Source: Chryseotalea sanaruensis (lineage in GTDB: Bacteria; Bacteroidota; Bacteroidia; Cytophagales; Cyclobacteriaceae). Taken from it: a stretch of 64,000 nt of DNA. Location: positions 551,402 through 615,401 of the forward strand of contig NZ_BHXQ01000001.1 in assembly GCF_003990915.1 (NCBI RefSeq), read 5' to 3'. Position numbers and translations under genes: made by a program. The notes under the pieces were generated by a model. The model was not told the origin of the DNA and searched no databases. It worked only from the letters and a program-made list of their open reading frames with translations. Positions 44,722 to 55,800 of the stretch are shown in pieces. Every line of letters starts with the position of its first letter. The first letter of the stretch is position 1.

Positions 44722-46209
44722 TTAATTATTGTAACCTATGTTTTGTGCCCAACCAGCAGACGCCAAATCAATTTCATCCTGAGGTAAGGGGAACAATTCA
44801 TTTTTGTTGGTTGTAAAACCATCTATTTCAGCAGCAGCTCTACCTGTTCTTACAAGGTCAAAGAAATGTAAACCTTCACCTGCAAGTTCAACTCTGCGTT
44901 CATGCCAGATTGCTTGTGTAAGTGCACTACCGGTAACATTTACTGCCGGCATATTTACCGATGGTCTCTGTCTTACTTCATTTAAATATTGAAGTGCCAA
45001 ACCATCATTCGGAGCACTTTTACGATTGTGTGCTTCTGCAGCCATCAGTAATACATCTGCATAACGAATTACTTTGTGATTAACAGGACTTGTCAAGTCA
45101 TCATCGCCAGCACCAAGTTCATCCAATCTTTTTAAATACTTGTTATTGAAATAACCAGTATGTCCGCCTCCGCCAACACCATACAGAACTTCAGTAGGAA
45201 GTTGTGCGGTTTTAAAGGCTTCAATATCTAAAACTGATGCCGGTAAACGAGGGTCACCAGGTTCAAACTCATCAACTAAGTCCTGGGTTGGTAAGTTGTA
45301 GCTGTTACCACTAGTGTATATAGGGCCAGTGTACTGACGAATTCCATGAAAACCAACAGCTGCAAAGCCTTCCAAACAAACAAAGCAACCGTAGCTACCG
45401 CCTTCTGTTCCTACGTATTCAATATCGAAAATAGTTTCACTAGAGCCTTCATTAGATGCGCGAAATATTGTTGCAAAGTCTGCAGACAATGCATAAGGTC
45501 CATCATTAATTACCTCATCAAGTGTGGTAGCAGCTTCTGTAAACTTATCCTGATAGAGGTAAGCTTTTCCAAGCAACGACAGCGCAGCACCTTTTGTAAT
45601 TCTACCTTTTACAGGTGTAGACCAACCCAACACTTCAGCGGCAGCAATTAAATCATTTTGGATTTGAGTATAAACCTCTGCCTTTGGTGTTCTGGGTAAA
45701 CCAGAAACTTCAGTAGCGGAAAGCCTTCTGTCTAATACAACAGGAACATCTCCAAAGAATTTAACCAATTCGAAGTAGTAGTAAGCACGCAAGAAGTGTG
45801 CTTCCGCTAAAATCCTGTCTTTGCCATCGAATTCAAGTTTGTCTTTATTTTCAAAAATGTAGTTAACACGGGTAATACCGGCATACATAAACCTGAAGAT
45901 GCTTCTTAGTTCTGTGTTTACGCCACCGTGTGTCATAGCATCTATTTGATGAAGACCTTCACTATCGGTAACACTTTCACCTCCGGCAATTGAATTATTC
46001 GAAGCAATTTCCCCAATCCAGATATCCAGATATGAAGTCTGCATTAAGTCGTAAGCACCAACCAACGCGCGTTGGTAATCGTCAGGACTTTTAAAATAGT
46101 TCTCAGCATCCTGAGCGTAATATGGATCAATATCAACAAAGTCATCGCAGCTTAAAGAGACTAAGCTGATGCCAGTGGCTAGTAAGATCGTTCTTATAAA
46201 TAGTTTCAT
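44722..46209 (-). CDS. SusD/RagB-type glycan-binding lipoprotein
   Basis: 495 residues. Seen: signal and lipobox SLSC with Cys21, followed by DDFVDIDP, the usual SusD start; AENYFKSPDDYQRALVGAYDLMQTSYL; TPR-like helices with EAHFLRAYYYFELVKFFGDVPVVLD; and the C-terminal VRQRPSVNMPAV, HERRVELAGEGLHFFDLVRTGRA and PLPQDEIDL motifs. SusD proteins form the lid over the SusC pore and bind oligosaccharide. Start at 46209 with four bases to the SusC stop. Confidence 0.95.
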   Translation of the reverse strand: MKLFIRTILLATGISLVSLSCDDFVDIDPYYAQDAENYFKSPDDYQRALVGAYDLMQTSYLDIWIGEIASNNSIAGGESVTDSEGLHQIDAMTHGGVNTELRSIFRFMYAGITRVNYIFENKDKLEFDGKDRILAEAHFLRAYYYFELVKFFGDVPVVLDRRLSATEVSGLPRTPKAEVYTQIQNDLIAAAEVLGWSTPVKGRITKGAALSLLGKAYLYQDKFTEAATTLDEVINDGPYALSADFATIFRASNEGSSETIFDIEYVGTEGGSYGCFVCLEGFAAVGFHGIRQYTGPIYTSGNSYNLPTQDLVDEFEPGDPRLPASVLDIEAFKTAQLPTEVLYGVGGGGHTGYFNNKYLKRLDELGAGDDDLTSPVNHKVIRYADVLLMAAEAHNRKSAPNDGLALQYLNEVRQRPSVNMPAVNVTGSALTQAIWHERRVELAGEGLHFFDLVRTGRAAAEIDGFTTNKNELFPLPQDEIDLASAGWAQNIGYNN

Positions 46210-46213
46210 TTTT

Positions 46214-49200
46214 TTAAAAATTTAGATTGAAACCTGCCATGAAAATTTTTGCTTGCGGATAAACACCTTGATCAACACCACCAGTCAAAGGACTACCAGA
46301 GGAGAAGTCAGGATCGTAACCCATGTATTTTGTGAATGTTGCCAGGTTATTGGCAGAAACGTACACACGCAATTTGCTGGCACCGATTTTCTCACTTACA
46401 CTTGCTGGAAGTGTATAACCAAGCTGAATATTTTTAATACGAAGGAATGAACCATCTTCAACAAAGTAATCAGACAAAACATTATTTCTGGTTGGAGCGG
46501 TAGTCAAGCGTGGGTGTTCATTGGTAGAACCTGCACCTGTCCAACGGTTAATACGGTAAGCAAGTTGGTTGGCCAACGGTTGATCACGCTCGTAGTTTCT
46601 CAAAATCTCATTGCCGATAGATGCATATAATAATCCTGATAAATCAAATCCTTTATAGTTCACACCTAAATTAAGCCCCATGATTACATCTGGAATTGCG
46701 GAACCTAGAATTGTTTTATCAGAATCATCACTGAAGTTAATGCTGCCGTTACCACTTAAGTCAGCATAACGTAAATCACCTGCTTCTGCGCCCGCTTGGG
46801 TCACACCGCGTTCGGTAACTTCTTGTGAACTTTGATAAACGCCATCAGTTTGATAGCCAAAGAAATAACCGATAGGGTAACCTACCTGCATACGTGTGGC
46901 AGTACCACCACCAACGCCGAATCCACCAAATTCATAGAAGTCAACACCTTGTTGTAATGCAGTAACTTCATTTTTAATAGTAGTAAGGTTATAACCAATG
47001 TTGAAGTTTAAATCTTTACCAATTTTGTTACGGTAAGTAACCATAAACTCAAGACCACTATTTCTTACATCACCACCATTTACAACCGGAGGGCTACTTC
47101 CTGCTCCGTAAGCACCAACTACTGCTGATACGTCAGGCACGAACAACAAGTCACTCGTTGCTTTGATATAATAATCTGCTGTTACGTCAACTTTGCCACC
47201 CAAAAGCGTTAAATCAACACCAATATTTGTTTGTTGAGTTGTTTCCCATTTTAAATCCTGATTACCGAAAGCGCCTATGGCAATTCCTGTTACCAATTGA
47301 TTATCGAATGGATAAACACCTTCACCGTTTAGCAATGCTCTGTAACGAAACAAACCAATTTTATCATTACCTGCTACACCAAAACTTGCCCTTACTTTTA
47401 AGAATTCAATAAGGTTGGAATTAAAGAAAGACTCTTCTGAGGCTACCCATGCTGCTGAAACGGCAGGGAAGTAACCAAAGCGATTGTTTGCACCGAAATT
47501 AGAGGATCCATCTCTGCGGATAAGTGCTGACACAAGGTATTTTCCATCGTAACCATATTCAGCTCTTAAGAAGAATGATTGCAAACGCGTTCTACTCTGA
47601 AAAGATGAATTATTTCTTAACAAATTATTACCATCGGCAATAGAGATGTCTCCAAACTCAACTGAATTATAAGGGATTGTATAGGCAGTTGCCGAAAGCC
47701 CTTCACTGTTGTCCTCAATAAATGAGGTCCCTAAAGTTCCCTTCACTGAATGTACATCATTGAATACTTTATTATAATTTAAGAAAGCTTCTGCATTATA
47801 GTTAAAGTAAATCTGCTGTGATTCAGTAACAGTACTTGTGCGAGGCATTTTAAAGTTAACTATTTGCTGTGTCCATTGACCATTTACAAAGACAGAATCA
47901 ATTGTTTTTGTAAAGAGAGTTACCGAATCTGGAACTAATTGAGGATTGTTAACAGAGTTCTGAGCTTTACCATTTCCATAGTAAACCAATGGATTAAAAG
48001 TCTTTGAACTTACAATTGCATAGTTATAACCTATACGTCCTGTTACTTCGAAATTGTCATTGATCTTATATGTAAGCTCTTGTTTACCAACGATTTTGTT
48101 AACCTTAGTATCGTTAAAAGTATTTGCCATTTGGGCAAATGGGTTAATGATATCGCTGAATTCTTCCAGGTAAGTATAACTTCCGTCTGGTTGAAGGATA
48201 GTATTAGCTGGAGAAGCATTTGCTGTATTATAAAGAACGGATCCAATACCAGATTCCGGTAAAGACTTACGCTTTTCATGTGTATAGAGCAATACGTTCT
48301 GAAGGGTAAGTTTAGGGGCAATCTCCGTTGTGAAATTGATACGTGCATTATAGCGACTATAGGTTGCTTTGTCAGCACCAACAATTCCTTCCTGATCAAA
48401 ATATGAACCACCTATAGAGTAGGTACTCTTTTCTGTTCCACCGCTGATATTCAAATTATAGTTCTGAATGGGAGATTGTTGAAAAAGCTCGTCTTGCCAA
48501 TCAGTTCCATCGCCAATGTTTACATTATTAAAAGGAATAGGCTGACCACCCGCAGCAAATGCTTCATTCTTTAATACAGCGTATTCATAACCATTTAAAA
48601 GGTTTATCTGCTTGGTGGTACTTTGTACACCTGAGTAACCGTTGAAATCAAGACTTGGTTTAGTGTTTTTCTTGCCTTGTTTGGTGGTAATAATTATAAC
48701 ACCATTGGCAGCTCTCACACCATAAATACCAGCACTTGCATCTTTTAAAACGTTGATTGACTCAATATCTGATGGATTTAGCGCATTTAAACCCTCAGTG
48801 CCGTAAGGAACACCATCAACCAAAACTAAAGGGTTGTTATCACCATTTGTTGAAAGTCCTCTAATGCGAATATTCAATGCTCCACCAGGAGAGGCTGAAG
48901 CCGTTGAGATTTGAACACCAGCTGCCTGACCTTGTAATGCCTGGTCAATGCGTTGCGGATTCAAAGCCATTAGCTCACTTCCTTTTACAGAGGATACAGA
49001 TCCGGTCAGTTCTTTAACAGTAGATGTACCGTAACCGACTACCACAATCTCTTGTAAGGCGGTAATGTCTAATACGAGTTGTACAGTTAAATCAGTTTGG
49101 CCGTTAAACACAACTTCTTGTGCTGCGTAACCAATGAAGCTGAAAACTAATGTTTCATTGTTATTAACATTCAGGGCAAAATTTCCTGAAGCATCAGAGA

Positions 49201-49345
49201 CTGTGCCCTGGGTGCTTCCCTTAATTAAGACATTCACTCCAGGTAGGGGCATCCCGCCTTCATCAACTACCTTGCCCTTTACCTGGCTTTGTGCCTGGGC
49301 AAAGAGGGAGAGGAGTGTGAACAAGATCAGTAACTTTACTTTCAT
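46214..49345 (-). CDS. SusC/RagA-type TonB-dependent outer-membrane transporter
   Basis: 1043 residues. Seen: signal peptide ending AQAQ; carboxypeptidase-D-like domain (about 22-98) with GVNVLIKGSTQGTVSDASG; the linker ALQEIVVVGYGT and the plug with IRIRGLSTNGDNNPLVLVDGVPYG and ASAGIYGVRAANGVIIITTK; a 22-strand barrel; closing aromatic FMAGFNLNF. No N-terminal STN anti-sigma domain, consistent with regulation by the divergent sensor. Imports oligosaccharides across the outer membrane using TonB energy. First gene of the operon, with a leader of about 140 bases. Confidence 0.96.
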   Translation of the reverse strand: MKVKLLILFTLLSLFAQAQSQVKGKVVDEGGMPLPGVNVLIKGSTQGTVSDASGNFALNVNNNETLVFSFIGYAAQEVVFNGQTDLTVQLVLDITALQEIVVVGYGTSTVKELTGSVSSVKGSELMALNPQRIDQALQGQAAGVQISTASASPGGALNIRIRGLSTNGDNNPLVLVDGVPYGTEGLNALNPSDIESINVLKDASAGIYGVRAANGVIIITTKQGKKNTKPSLDFNGYSGVQSTTKQINLLNGYEYAVLKNEAFAAGGQPIPFNNVNIGDGTDWQDELFQQSPIQNYNLNISGGTEKSTYSIGGSYFDQEGIVGADKATYSRYNARINFTTEIAPKLTLQNVLLYTHEKRKSLPESGIGSVLYNTANASPANTILQPDGSYTYLEEFSDIINPFAQMANTFNDTKVNKIVGKQELTYKINDNFEVTGRIGYNYAIVSSKTFNPLVYYGNGKAQNSVNNPQLVPDSVTLFTKTIDSVFVNGQWTQQIVNFKMPRTSTVTESQQIYFNYNAEAFLNYNKVFNDVHSVKGTLGTSFIEDNSEGLSATAYTIPYNSVEFGDISIADGNNLLRNNSSFQSRTRLQSFFLRAEYGYDGKYLVSALIRRDGSSNFGANNRFGYFPAVSAAWVASEESFFNSNLIEFLKVRASFGVAGNDKIGLFRYRALLNGEGVYPFDNQLVTGIAIGAFGNQDLKWETTQQTNIGVDLTLLGGKVDVTADYYIKATSDLLFVPDVSAVVGAYGAGSSPPVVNGGDVRNSGLEFMVTYRNKIGKDLNFNIGYNLTTIKNEVTALQQGVDFYEFGGFGVGGGTATRMQVGYPIGYFFGYQTDGVYQSSQEVTERGVTQAGAEAGDLRYADLSGNGSINFSDDSDKTILGSAIPDVIMGLNLGVNYKGFDLSGLLYASIGNEILRNYERDQPLANQLAYRINRWTGAGSTNEHPRLTTAPTRNNVLSDYFVEDGSFLRIKNIQLGYTLPASVSEKIGASKLRVYVSANNLATFTKYMGYDPDFSSGSPLTGGVDQGVYPQAKIFMAGFNLNF

Positions 49346-49359
49346 AGATTGTGGTTTAA

Positions 49360-49419
49360 GTTTGTTGCACTTGTTTGCAATGGGTGTTTATCGCAATCGT
49401 TTGTAATTATGTAACAAAC
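49360..49419. promoter_or_regulatory. Inverted repeat in the susC leader, candidate operator
   Basis: GTTTGTTGCA (49360-49369) and TGTAACAAAC (49410-49419), nine of ten bases pairing, 40 bases apart. It lies between the predicted susC promoter and its start codon and faces the divergent regulator gene. It may be a binding site for the LuxR-type regulator or an RNA structure; no experiment is implied. Confidence 0.4.
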
Positions 49420-49492
49420 ATCCTGTTTACCGATTGTATTTTCAATTAATTAACCTCATCAATACTACTACACACACCTTAAAAGGATACAT

Positions 49493-49526
49493 CAAAAATA
49501 CATCACATCTTCGAAATTCATTCAAA
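49493..49526 (-). promoter_or_regulatory. Predicted susC promoter
   Basis: On the minus strand TTTG (49526-49523), 22 bases, TATTTTTG (49500-49493), fitting the Bacteroidota TTTG/TAnnTTTG form with slightly long spacing. Transcription would start near 49486, leaving a 140-base leader before the susC ATG. Confidence 0.5.
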
Positions 49527-49606
49527 TTATCTTTAAATCAATGATTTAACTATATATTAGCTACTACAATGCAAATTCAAGTATTATACATATCGATTTT
49601 AAAGCT

Positions 49607-52507
49607 GTGAGAAAATTTCAACTATTACTTCAGATAACAGTTGCATTGCTAATCGGTTCAAATGGCGTTTTACAGGCTCAAAATAGTCTTAATGGCCTTC
49701 CCTTCATTAAAAACTATAGCCCACAACAATACAAGGCCGGTATTCAAAATTGGGACATTGTGCAAGACACTCGAGGAGTCATTTATTTGGCCAATAACTA
49801 CGGGTTATTAGAGTTTGATGGGCATGAATGGGAAACCTATCGTACTCGAAATGGGAGTAAAATGAGGAGTGTTGCCCTCGCGAAGGATGGTAAGATATAT
49901 GTTGGCTGTCAGGGTGATTTTGGTTTTTTCTTTCCTGATCATCAGGGGAGGCTCACCTATACTTCTCTGGCCGATAGCCTGCCAAGTACTGTGCGTAACT
50001 TCGATGAAGCCTGGAATGTATTCATTGATCAGGATAAGGTCTTCTTCTGTACATTCGGAAGGATCTATATCTATACACCTAAAGGTTTTGTGCTTGTAGA
50101 ATCTAACTATCCCCTGGAATTATCTTTCTATGTTAACCGGCAGGTGTATGTGTTGGAGCAGAATAATGGCTTATCCCGATTGGTTGGCGAGCAACTTCAA
50201 TTGATACCAAATGGCGAATTCTTTGCCAAGAAAAGTATTTCAGCCATGCAAGCGCTTTCCAAAGATAAGATACTCATCAGCACTTTTCAGGATGGTATTT
50301 TTCAGTTGGAGAACAATCAGATAAAACCATGGACAATGGCTTTGCAACAACGTTTTAAAGAGTCTATTGTTAACTGTATGCAAATGCTGCGTAACGGTAA
50401 CGTTGCTATTGGTACGCAAAACAACGGCCTGCTATTGGTAAATGCTAACGGTGATTTACTTATGGAACTCTCCAACGGAAAAGGCCTACAAAACAGGACC
50501 ATATTGAGCCTATATGAGGATGACCTCGGCAACTTGTGGATAGGTCAGAACAATGGTATTTCGTATGTGGAACTTGGTTCGCCCTTCAGCCACGTTAACG
50601 AACAAAGTGGTTTGCCTGGCACCGGTTATGCTGCTTTGTTGACAGGAAATAAACTTTACTTGGGTACAAATAATGGTTTGTATCTTAAAAATTTGGATAA
50701 TCCATTACGAGCAGCTGATTTGGTAGAAGGAACAAGAGGTCAGGTTTACCACATCGGCAAATACGATAATGACCTTTTGATAGGGCATCATACTGGAGCC
50801 TATCGGATAGAGAGTTTGCAAAGTAGAAGAATTTCGGATGAACCTGGTGCATGGGTTTTTGCTACTATTCCTACTAACCAAAATATGTTGGTGGGTGGTT
50901 TATACAACGGGCTTCAACTATTCAAAAAGGAGGGCGGACATTGGAAATATGAAAAGAAGCTTCAAGGGTTTTCAGAGTCGTCACGTGTAATGGAATTCGA
51001 CAGGTCAGGGGAGTTGTGGATTACCCATGGCTACAAAGGAGCCTTTAAAGTAGTAATGAATAGAGACAGTCTGCTTAAGGTTAATTATTATGCCAGCAAC
51101 AAAGGCTTCCCATCCAATAACCTCATCAATGTATTCTCCATCAGAAATGAATTGACTTTTACCAGCGAATATGGTTTGTATAAATATGAACCTTCTTCCG
51201 ATGCTTTTGTAAGTGATGAGTTTTATTCAAAATTATTAGGATCGGTCTCGCAAATATGGATGATGCGTGAAGACTCCTATGGCAACATCTATTTTATTGG
51301 TAGTGATAAAGTGGGTGTTTTAAAAAGAAATTCAGTTGGTGAATATGTTGTAGAAAGTAATTCTTTTAATCGGATAAGAAGTTTCCTAAATGATGATTTG
51401 GAGAATTTGCATGTATTGAGCAACAATGAAGTACTCTTTGGTTCAAAAGAAGGCTTCATTCATTACGACCCTAAGAAAGAGCCTCCAAAAGATTTTCGCT
51501 TTCAAAGCTTAATCCGAAGGGTTACGATTATTAATAGTGGGCAAGACTCCGTACTTTATTATGGTAATGAATTAAAGCAGGAGGATGTTAAGGATAAACC
51601 ATTCGTTAAATTATCGTTTGCTCAAAATTCAATACACTTCCGCTATGCAGCTACTACTTACGAAGGAAGTGAAATTCAGTATCAATATTATCTAGAGAAT
51701 TTTGAAAAAGATTGGTCAGAATGGACAAGCACTTCACAAAAAGAATACACCAACCTTCGAGAAGGCCGTTACGTATTTCATGTAAGAGCACAGAATATTA
51801 ATGGTCAGGTTAGCACCGAATCAACTTATACTTTTTATATACAACCTCCTTGGTATAGGTCCTTGTTGGCAATAGCCGCTTACATTACAGTAATAGTAGC
51901 CTTGTTGCTGGTGGCCTTTCTTACAATAGATAGAAAGTATAAACGTGCGCAGCAAATGATGCGCTTAAAACAAAAGAAAGAGTTGATCAGGAAAGAAAAT
52001 GAAATTGAAAAAATATCACAACAATCGCTTGAGGAAATTAATCGTTTACAAAATGAAAAACTAGAATCCGAATTGATGCACATTAATAAAGAACTAGGCA
52101 CATCTACTTTTCACTTGTTAAATAAAAATGAATTTATCTCAGGCATAAAAACTAATTTAAGCGCCATTGTAAAACGAGAGAAAAATGCTGATGTACAAAA
52201 AGAGCTTAATAAGATTGTAAAAGAAATTGAAGAAAATATTTCAACCGATAGCGATTGGGAACATTTCCAAATTCATTTTGACAGGGTACATGGCGATTTT
52301 TCTAAAAGATTCAAGGCAACACACATTAATCTGAGTCCGCAGGAAATAAAATTAAGTGCTTATTTACGTATGAACCTTTCGACAAAAGAAATTGCTCAAC
52401 TACTTCACATTTCAGTGCGAGGTGTGGAGATCAGCCGGTACAGGCTACGCAAAAAACTTCAGTTGGATCGTAGTATAAATCTTCAGGAATATATTCTGGG
52501 TTTTTAA
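49607..52507 (+). CDS. Membrane sensor-regulator: two-component-type propellers, Y_Y_Y, LuxR-type HTH
   Basis: 966 residues. Seen: GTG start at 49607 with a signal peptide ending LQAQ; about 14 propeller blades (40-600) with VQDTRGVIYLANNYGLLEFDG and YEDDLGNLWIGQNNGISYVE; a Y_Y_Y domain (about 680-745) ending YTFYIQPPWYRS; one membrane helix (about 748-772); a cytosolic coiled coil; and a helix-turn-helix end with LSPQEIKLSAYLRMNLSTKEIAQLLHISVRGVEISRYRLRKKL. Sensor and DNA-binding domain are in one chain, with no kinase or receiver. It probably binds the oligosaccharide in the periplasm and controls the divergent operon; inference. Confidence 0.88.
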   Translation: MRKFQLLLQITVALLIGSNGVLQAQNSLNGLPFIKNYSPQQYKAGIQNWDIVQDTRGVIYLANNYGLLEFDGHEWETYRTRNGSKMRSVALAKDGKIYVGCQGDFGFFFPDHQGRLTYTSLADSLPSTVRNFDEAWNVFIDQDKVFFCTFGRIYIYTPKGFVLVESNYPLELSFYVNRQVYVLEQNNGLSRLVGEQLQLIPNGEFFAKKSISAMQALSKDKILISTFQDGIFQLENNQIKPWTMALQQRFKESIVNCMQMLRNGNVAIGTQNNGLLLVNANGDLLMELSNGKGLQNRTILSLYEDDLGNLWIGQNNGISYVELGSPFSHVNEQSGLPGTGYAALLTGNKLYLGTNNGLYLKNLDNPLRAADLVEGTRGQVYHIGKYDNDLLIGHHTGAYRIESLQSRRISDEPGAWVFATIPTNQNMLVGGLYNGLQLFKKEGGHWKYEKKLQGFSESSRVMEFDRSGELWITHGYKGAFKVVMNRDSLLKVNYYASNKGFPSNNLINVFSIRNELTFTSEYGLYKYEPSSDAFVSDEFYSKLLGSVSQIWMMREDSYGNIYFIGSDKVGVLKRNSVGEYVVESNSFNRIRSFLNDDLENLHVLSNNEVLFGSKEGFIHYDPKKEPPKDFRFQSLIRRVTIINSGQDSVLYYGNELKQEDVKDKPFVKLSFAQNSIHFRYAATTYEGSEIQYQYYLENFEKDWSEWTSTSQKEYTNLREGRYVFHVRAQNINGQVSTESTYTFYIQPPWYRSLLAIAAYITVIVALLLVAFLTIDRKYKRAQQMMRLKQKKELIRKENEIEKISQQSLEEINRLQNEKLESELMHINKELGTSTFHLLNKNEFISGIKTNLSAIVKREKNADVQKELNKIVKEIEENISTDSDWEHFQIHFDRVHGDFSKRFKATHINLSPQEIKLSAYLRMNLSTKEIAQLLHISVRGVEISRYRLRKKLQLDRSINLQEYILGF

Positions 52508-52576
52508 TAATTTCCCTTCACTTCAGGCGCAAGCATCTTACCATAGTTATCAGGTTAATCTTGTAAGCCCCTGTCC

Positions 52577-52606
52577 GCTCCTTGTCTCCCGAAGGGAACG
52601 AGGAGC
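52577..52606. repeat. REP-like 30-bp palindrome, copy B
   Basis: GCTCCTTGTC-TCCCGAAGGG-AACGAGGAGC, two bases different from copy A at 5381. It is in the 317-base gap 52508-52824. The rest of the gap shows a weak 7-bp inverted repeat (GAGGCTA at 52662, TAGCCTC at 52718) and no gene. Confidence 0.7.
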
Positions 52607-52824
52607 CTAAAACACCGTGCTATGTTTTCGTCATGTTCTTTATTCTTGAGGAGAAGTAGGGGAGGCTAATTTTAACTAAACGACAGTGATTGTGGAGTCA
52701 ACTAACCCATTGTAAGGTAGCCTCTTATCGTTTTTATTCAACCGATGGTTTAATAAAGCCTTTGATGTAATTCAATTGATTATTTGTTAACAAATAGCTT
52801 TCTTACTTAACATTTAAATTGCTT

Positions 52825-55800
52825 ATGAAGAGACAATACCTCCTGGTCCTTATCGCAGTCTTTGTTGCCTTTGCAACCCTGGCGCAAGACGATAAAAAAG
52901 AAAAGTCGGATTCGACTAAGAAAGAAAAGCCCAAAAAGAAAAAGGATCTTCCTCTGGAAGTAGGCAGAACGGTGTCTATTAAAACAACTGAAGGTACTTG
53001 GATGTCATTAGATGTTAGTCCTGATGGAAAAACTATTGCCTTCGATTTTTTAGGTGATATTTTTACTATGCCCATAACTGGTGGTAAGCCAACACAGTTT
53101 ACTAAAGGCATGGCCTTCGATTCGCACCCTAAATTCAGCCCTGATGGCACAAAGTTATTGTTTGTGTCTGATCGTAGTGGTGGAGAAAACATCTGGTGGT
53201 TTTCTTTAGACGGGAAAGATTCACTTCAAGTAACAAAAGGTAACACCGATCATTATCAATCCGCAGAGTGGACACCAGACGGTGCTTACATTATTGGTTC
53301 AAGAGGCACAAGAAATTTAAAATTATGGATGTTTCACAAAGACGGTGGAACTGGTGCACAAATTATCAGCAAACCAGATAATCTTAAAGTAGTAGAACCT
53401 GCTTTCGGTGCAGACGGCCGCTATATCTGGTATGCACAACGAAATGCTGCCTGGAATTACAATGCGCAATTGCCGCAATATCAACTGGCTGTTTACGATA
53501 GAGACAATGGTGAAACCGAAGTGAAAACTTCTCGTTATGGATCAGCCTTTACACCAACGCTATCACCCGATGGTAAGTGGCTGGTGTATGGTTCACGTTA
53601 CAACGACCAGACAGGTCTGATTTTACATGACCTTAGGACAGGCGATGAAAAATGGCTGGCTTACCCTGTACAGCGTGATGAGCAGGAGTCGATTGCACCG
53701 CTTGGTGTATTACCGGCCATGTCATTTACACCAGATAGTAAAGAATTAGTGGCTTCTTACGGTGGTAAATTTTATCGCATACCAGTTGCCGGGGGCGCAG
53801 CCGTTAATATTCCTTTCCAAATGGAAACGGACTTCTTAATGGGCCCATTAGTTGATTTTAATTATCCGATTAAGGATGACAAAGATATGGTGGTTACGCA
53901 AATTCGTACACCAGTTGTTTCTCCAGATGGCAAACAGGTTGCTTTTACAGCATTGAACAGACTGTATGTAATGGATTTACCTAACGGTACACCTAAACGC
54001 GTTAGTACTTCGAAATATACTGAAGCACAACCAGCCTGGAGTACAGACGGCACACAGTTAGCCTGGACTACCTGGGAAGATAATGGAGGTCATATTTATA
54101 AAATCAATTTTAAAGCGAAGGGCGCTAAACCACAGCGTTTAACCACTGTACCTGCACTTTACTCCGAGCCGGCCTGGACTTTCCAGGGAAATAAAATTGT
54201 TTTCTTGCAAGGCAGTTCCTACAACTTTAAAGAAGACCCAGATCCAGTAACTTTTGCAAATCAAAATTCTATCGCATGGATTAGTGGCGATGGTGGTAAC
54301 ATTAATGTAATTGGCAAAGCGAAGGGAAGAAGTAATCCGCATTTTGTGAGAAGCGATGACCGCATTTATTTATACAGTGGTCAGAAAGGTTTAGTATCAA
54401 TCCGATGGGATGGCAGTGATGAAAAAGCACATGCCAAAATAACGGGTATCATGACCTACGGTGCGGCACTGGGTGAACAACATTGTATGTTATACGAATC
54501 TGCTACAGAGCCTCAGCGCGAACCATCTAATGCCAACGTTATTCTTATGGCGCCAGAAGGAGATAAAGCCATTGCACACATCAACAATGATATTTATGTG
54601 GTAACCATTCCTAAAACAGGTGGCGAGGTACCCAAGATTTCGGTAGCTGATGCTGACAAGGCTTCTTTTCCAGCCACAAAATTAACCAAAATAGGCGGAG
54701 AGTTTCCAACCTGGAGTACTAATGGTAAGCTAGTGTATTATGCTTTAGGCAATGCTTTCTTTACTTACAGTTTGGAAGAAGCTAAAGCCAAAGAACTGGA
54801 ATTGAAAAAGAAGAAAGCAGAGGAAGAAAAAGATAAGAAGGCAGAAGGAGAGAAGAAGGAGGCAGATAAAGATGAAAAGAAAGATGAAGGCTATAAACCA
54901 GCTGAGTTAAGGATTAAAGTTATTGTTCAGAAGGATATTCCTTCAGGCAGTATCTTATTACAGAATGCAAGGATCATCAGCATGAAAGGTGATGAAGTAA
55001 TTGAAAGTGGTGATGTATTGATTGAGAATGCTCGCATTAAACAAGTTGGTGCTGCTGGTTCTATCAGCGTTGGAAGCAATGTGCAAAAAATGGATTTAAG
55101 GGGAAAGACCATTGTACCAGGCTTTGTTGATACACATGCACACATGTGGCCAGCGTGGGGTATTCATAAAAATCAGGTGTGGATGTACGCAGCTAACTTA
55201 GCCTATGGTGTTACTACAACACGCGATCCGCAAACAGCTACAACTGATGTACTGACGTATAGCGACATGGTTGAAACTGGTGATATTATTGGTCCACGTG
55301 TTTATAGTACAGGTCCTGGTGTTGGCTTTTGGTCTTACAACCTGAAAGACTATGAGCAAACCAAAGACATCTTGAAACAGTATTCTGATTACTATAACAC
55401 CAAGACAATTAAAATGTATTTGACAGGTAACCGTCAGCACAGGCAGTGGGTAGTACAGGCTTGTAAAGAACAAGGTTTAATGCCAACAACTGAGGGGGGG
55501 TTAGATTTTAAACTCAACGTTACTAATCTAATTGATGGTTACTCAGGACACGAACATGCTTTCCCGATCTATCCATTGTATAGCGATTTTGCGAAAGCAG
55601 TTGCAGAATCGAAAATGACCTACACACCAACGTTGCTAGTTGCATACGGTGGTCCGTGGGCCGAGAATTTTTACTATGCAACAGAAAATGTAAATGGAGA
55701 TTCGAAGCTCAATTACTTTACAGCTAAATCTGAGTTAGATCAGAAGTCAAGAAGAAGACCAGGATGGTTTATGCAAGAAGAGCATGTGTTTGATGACCAT

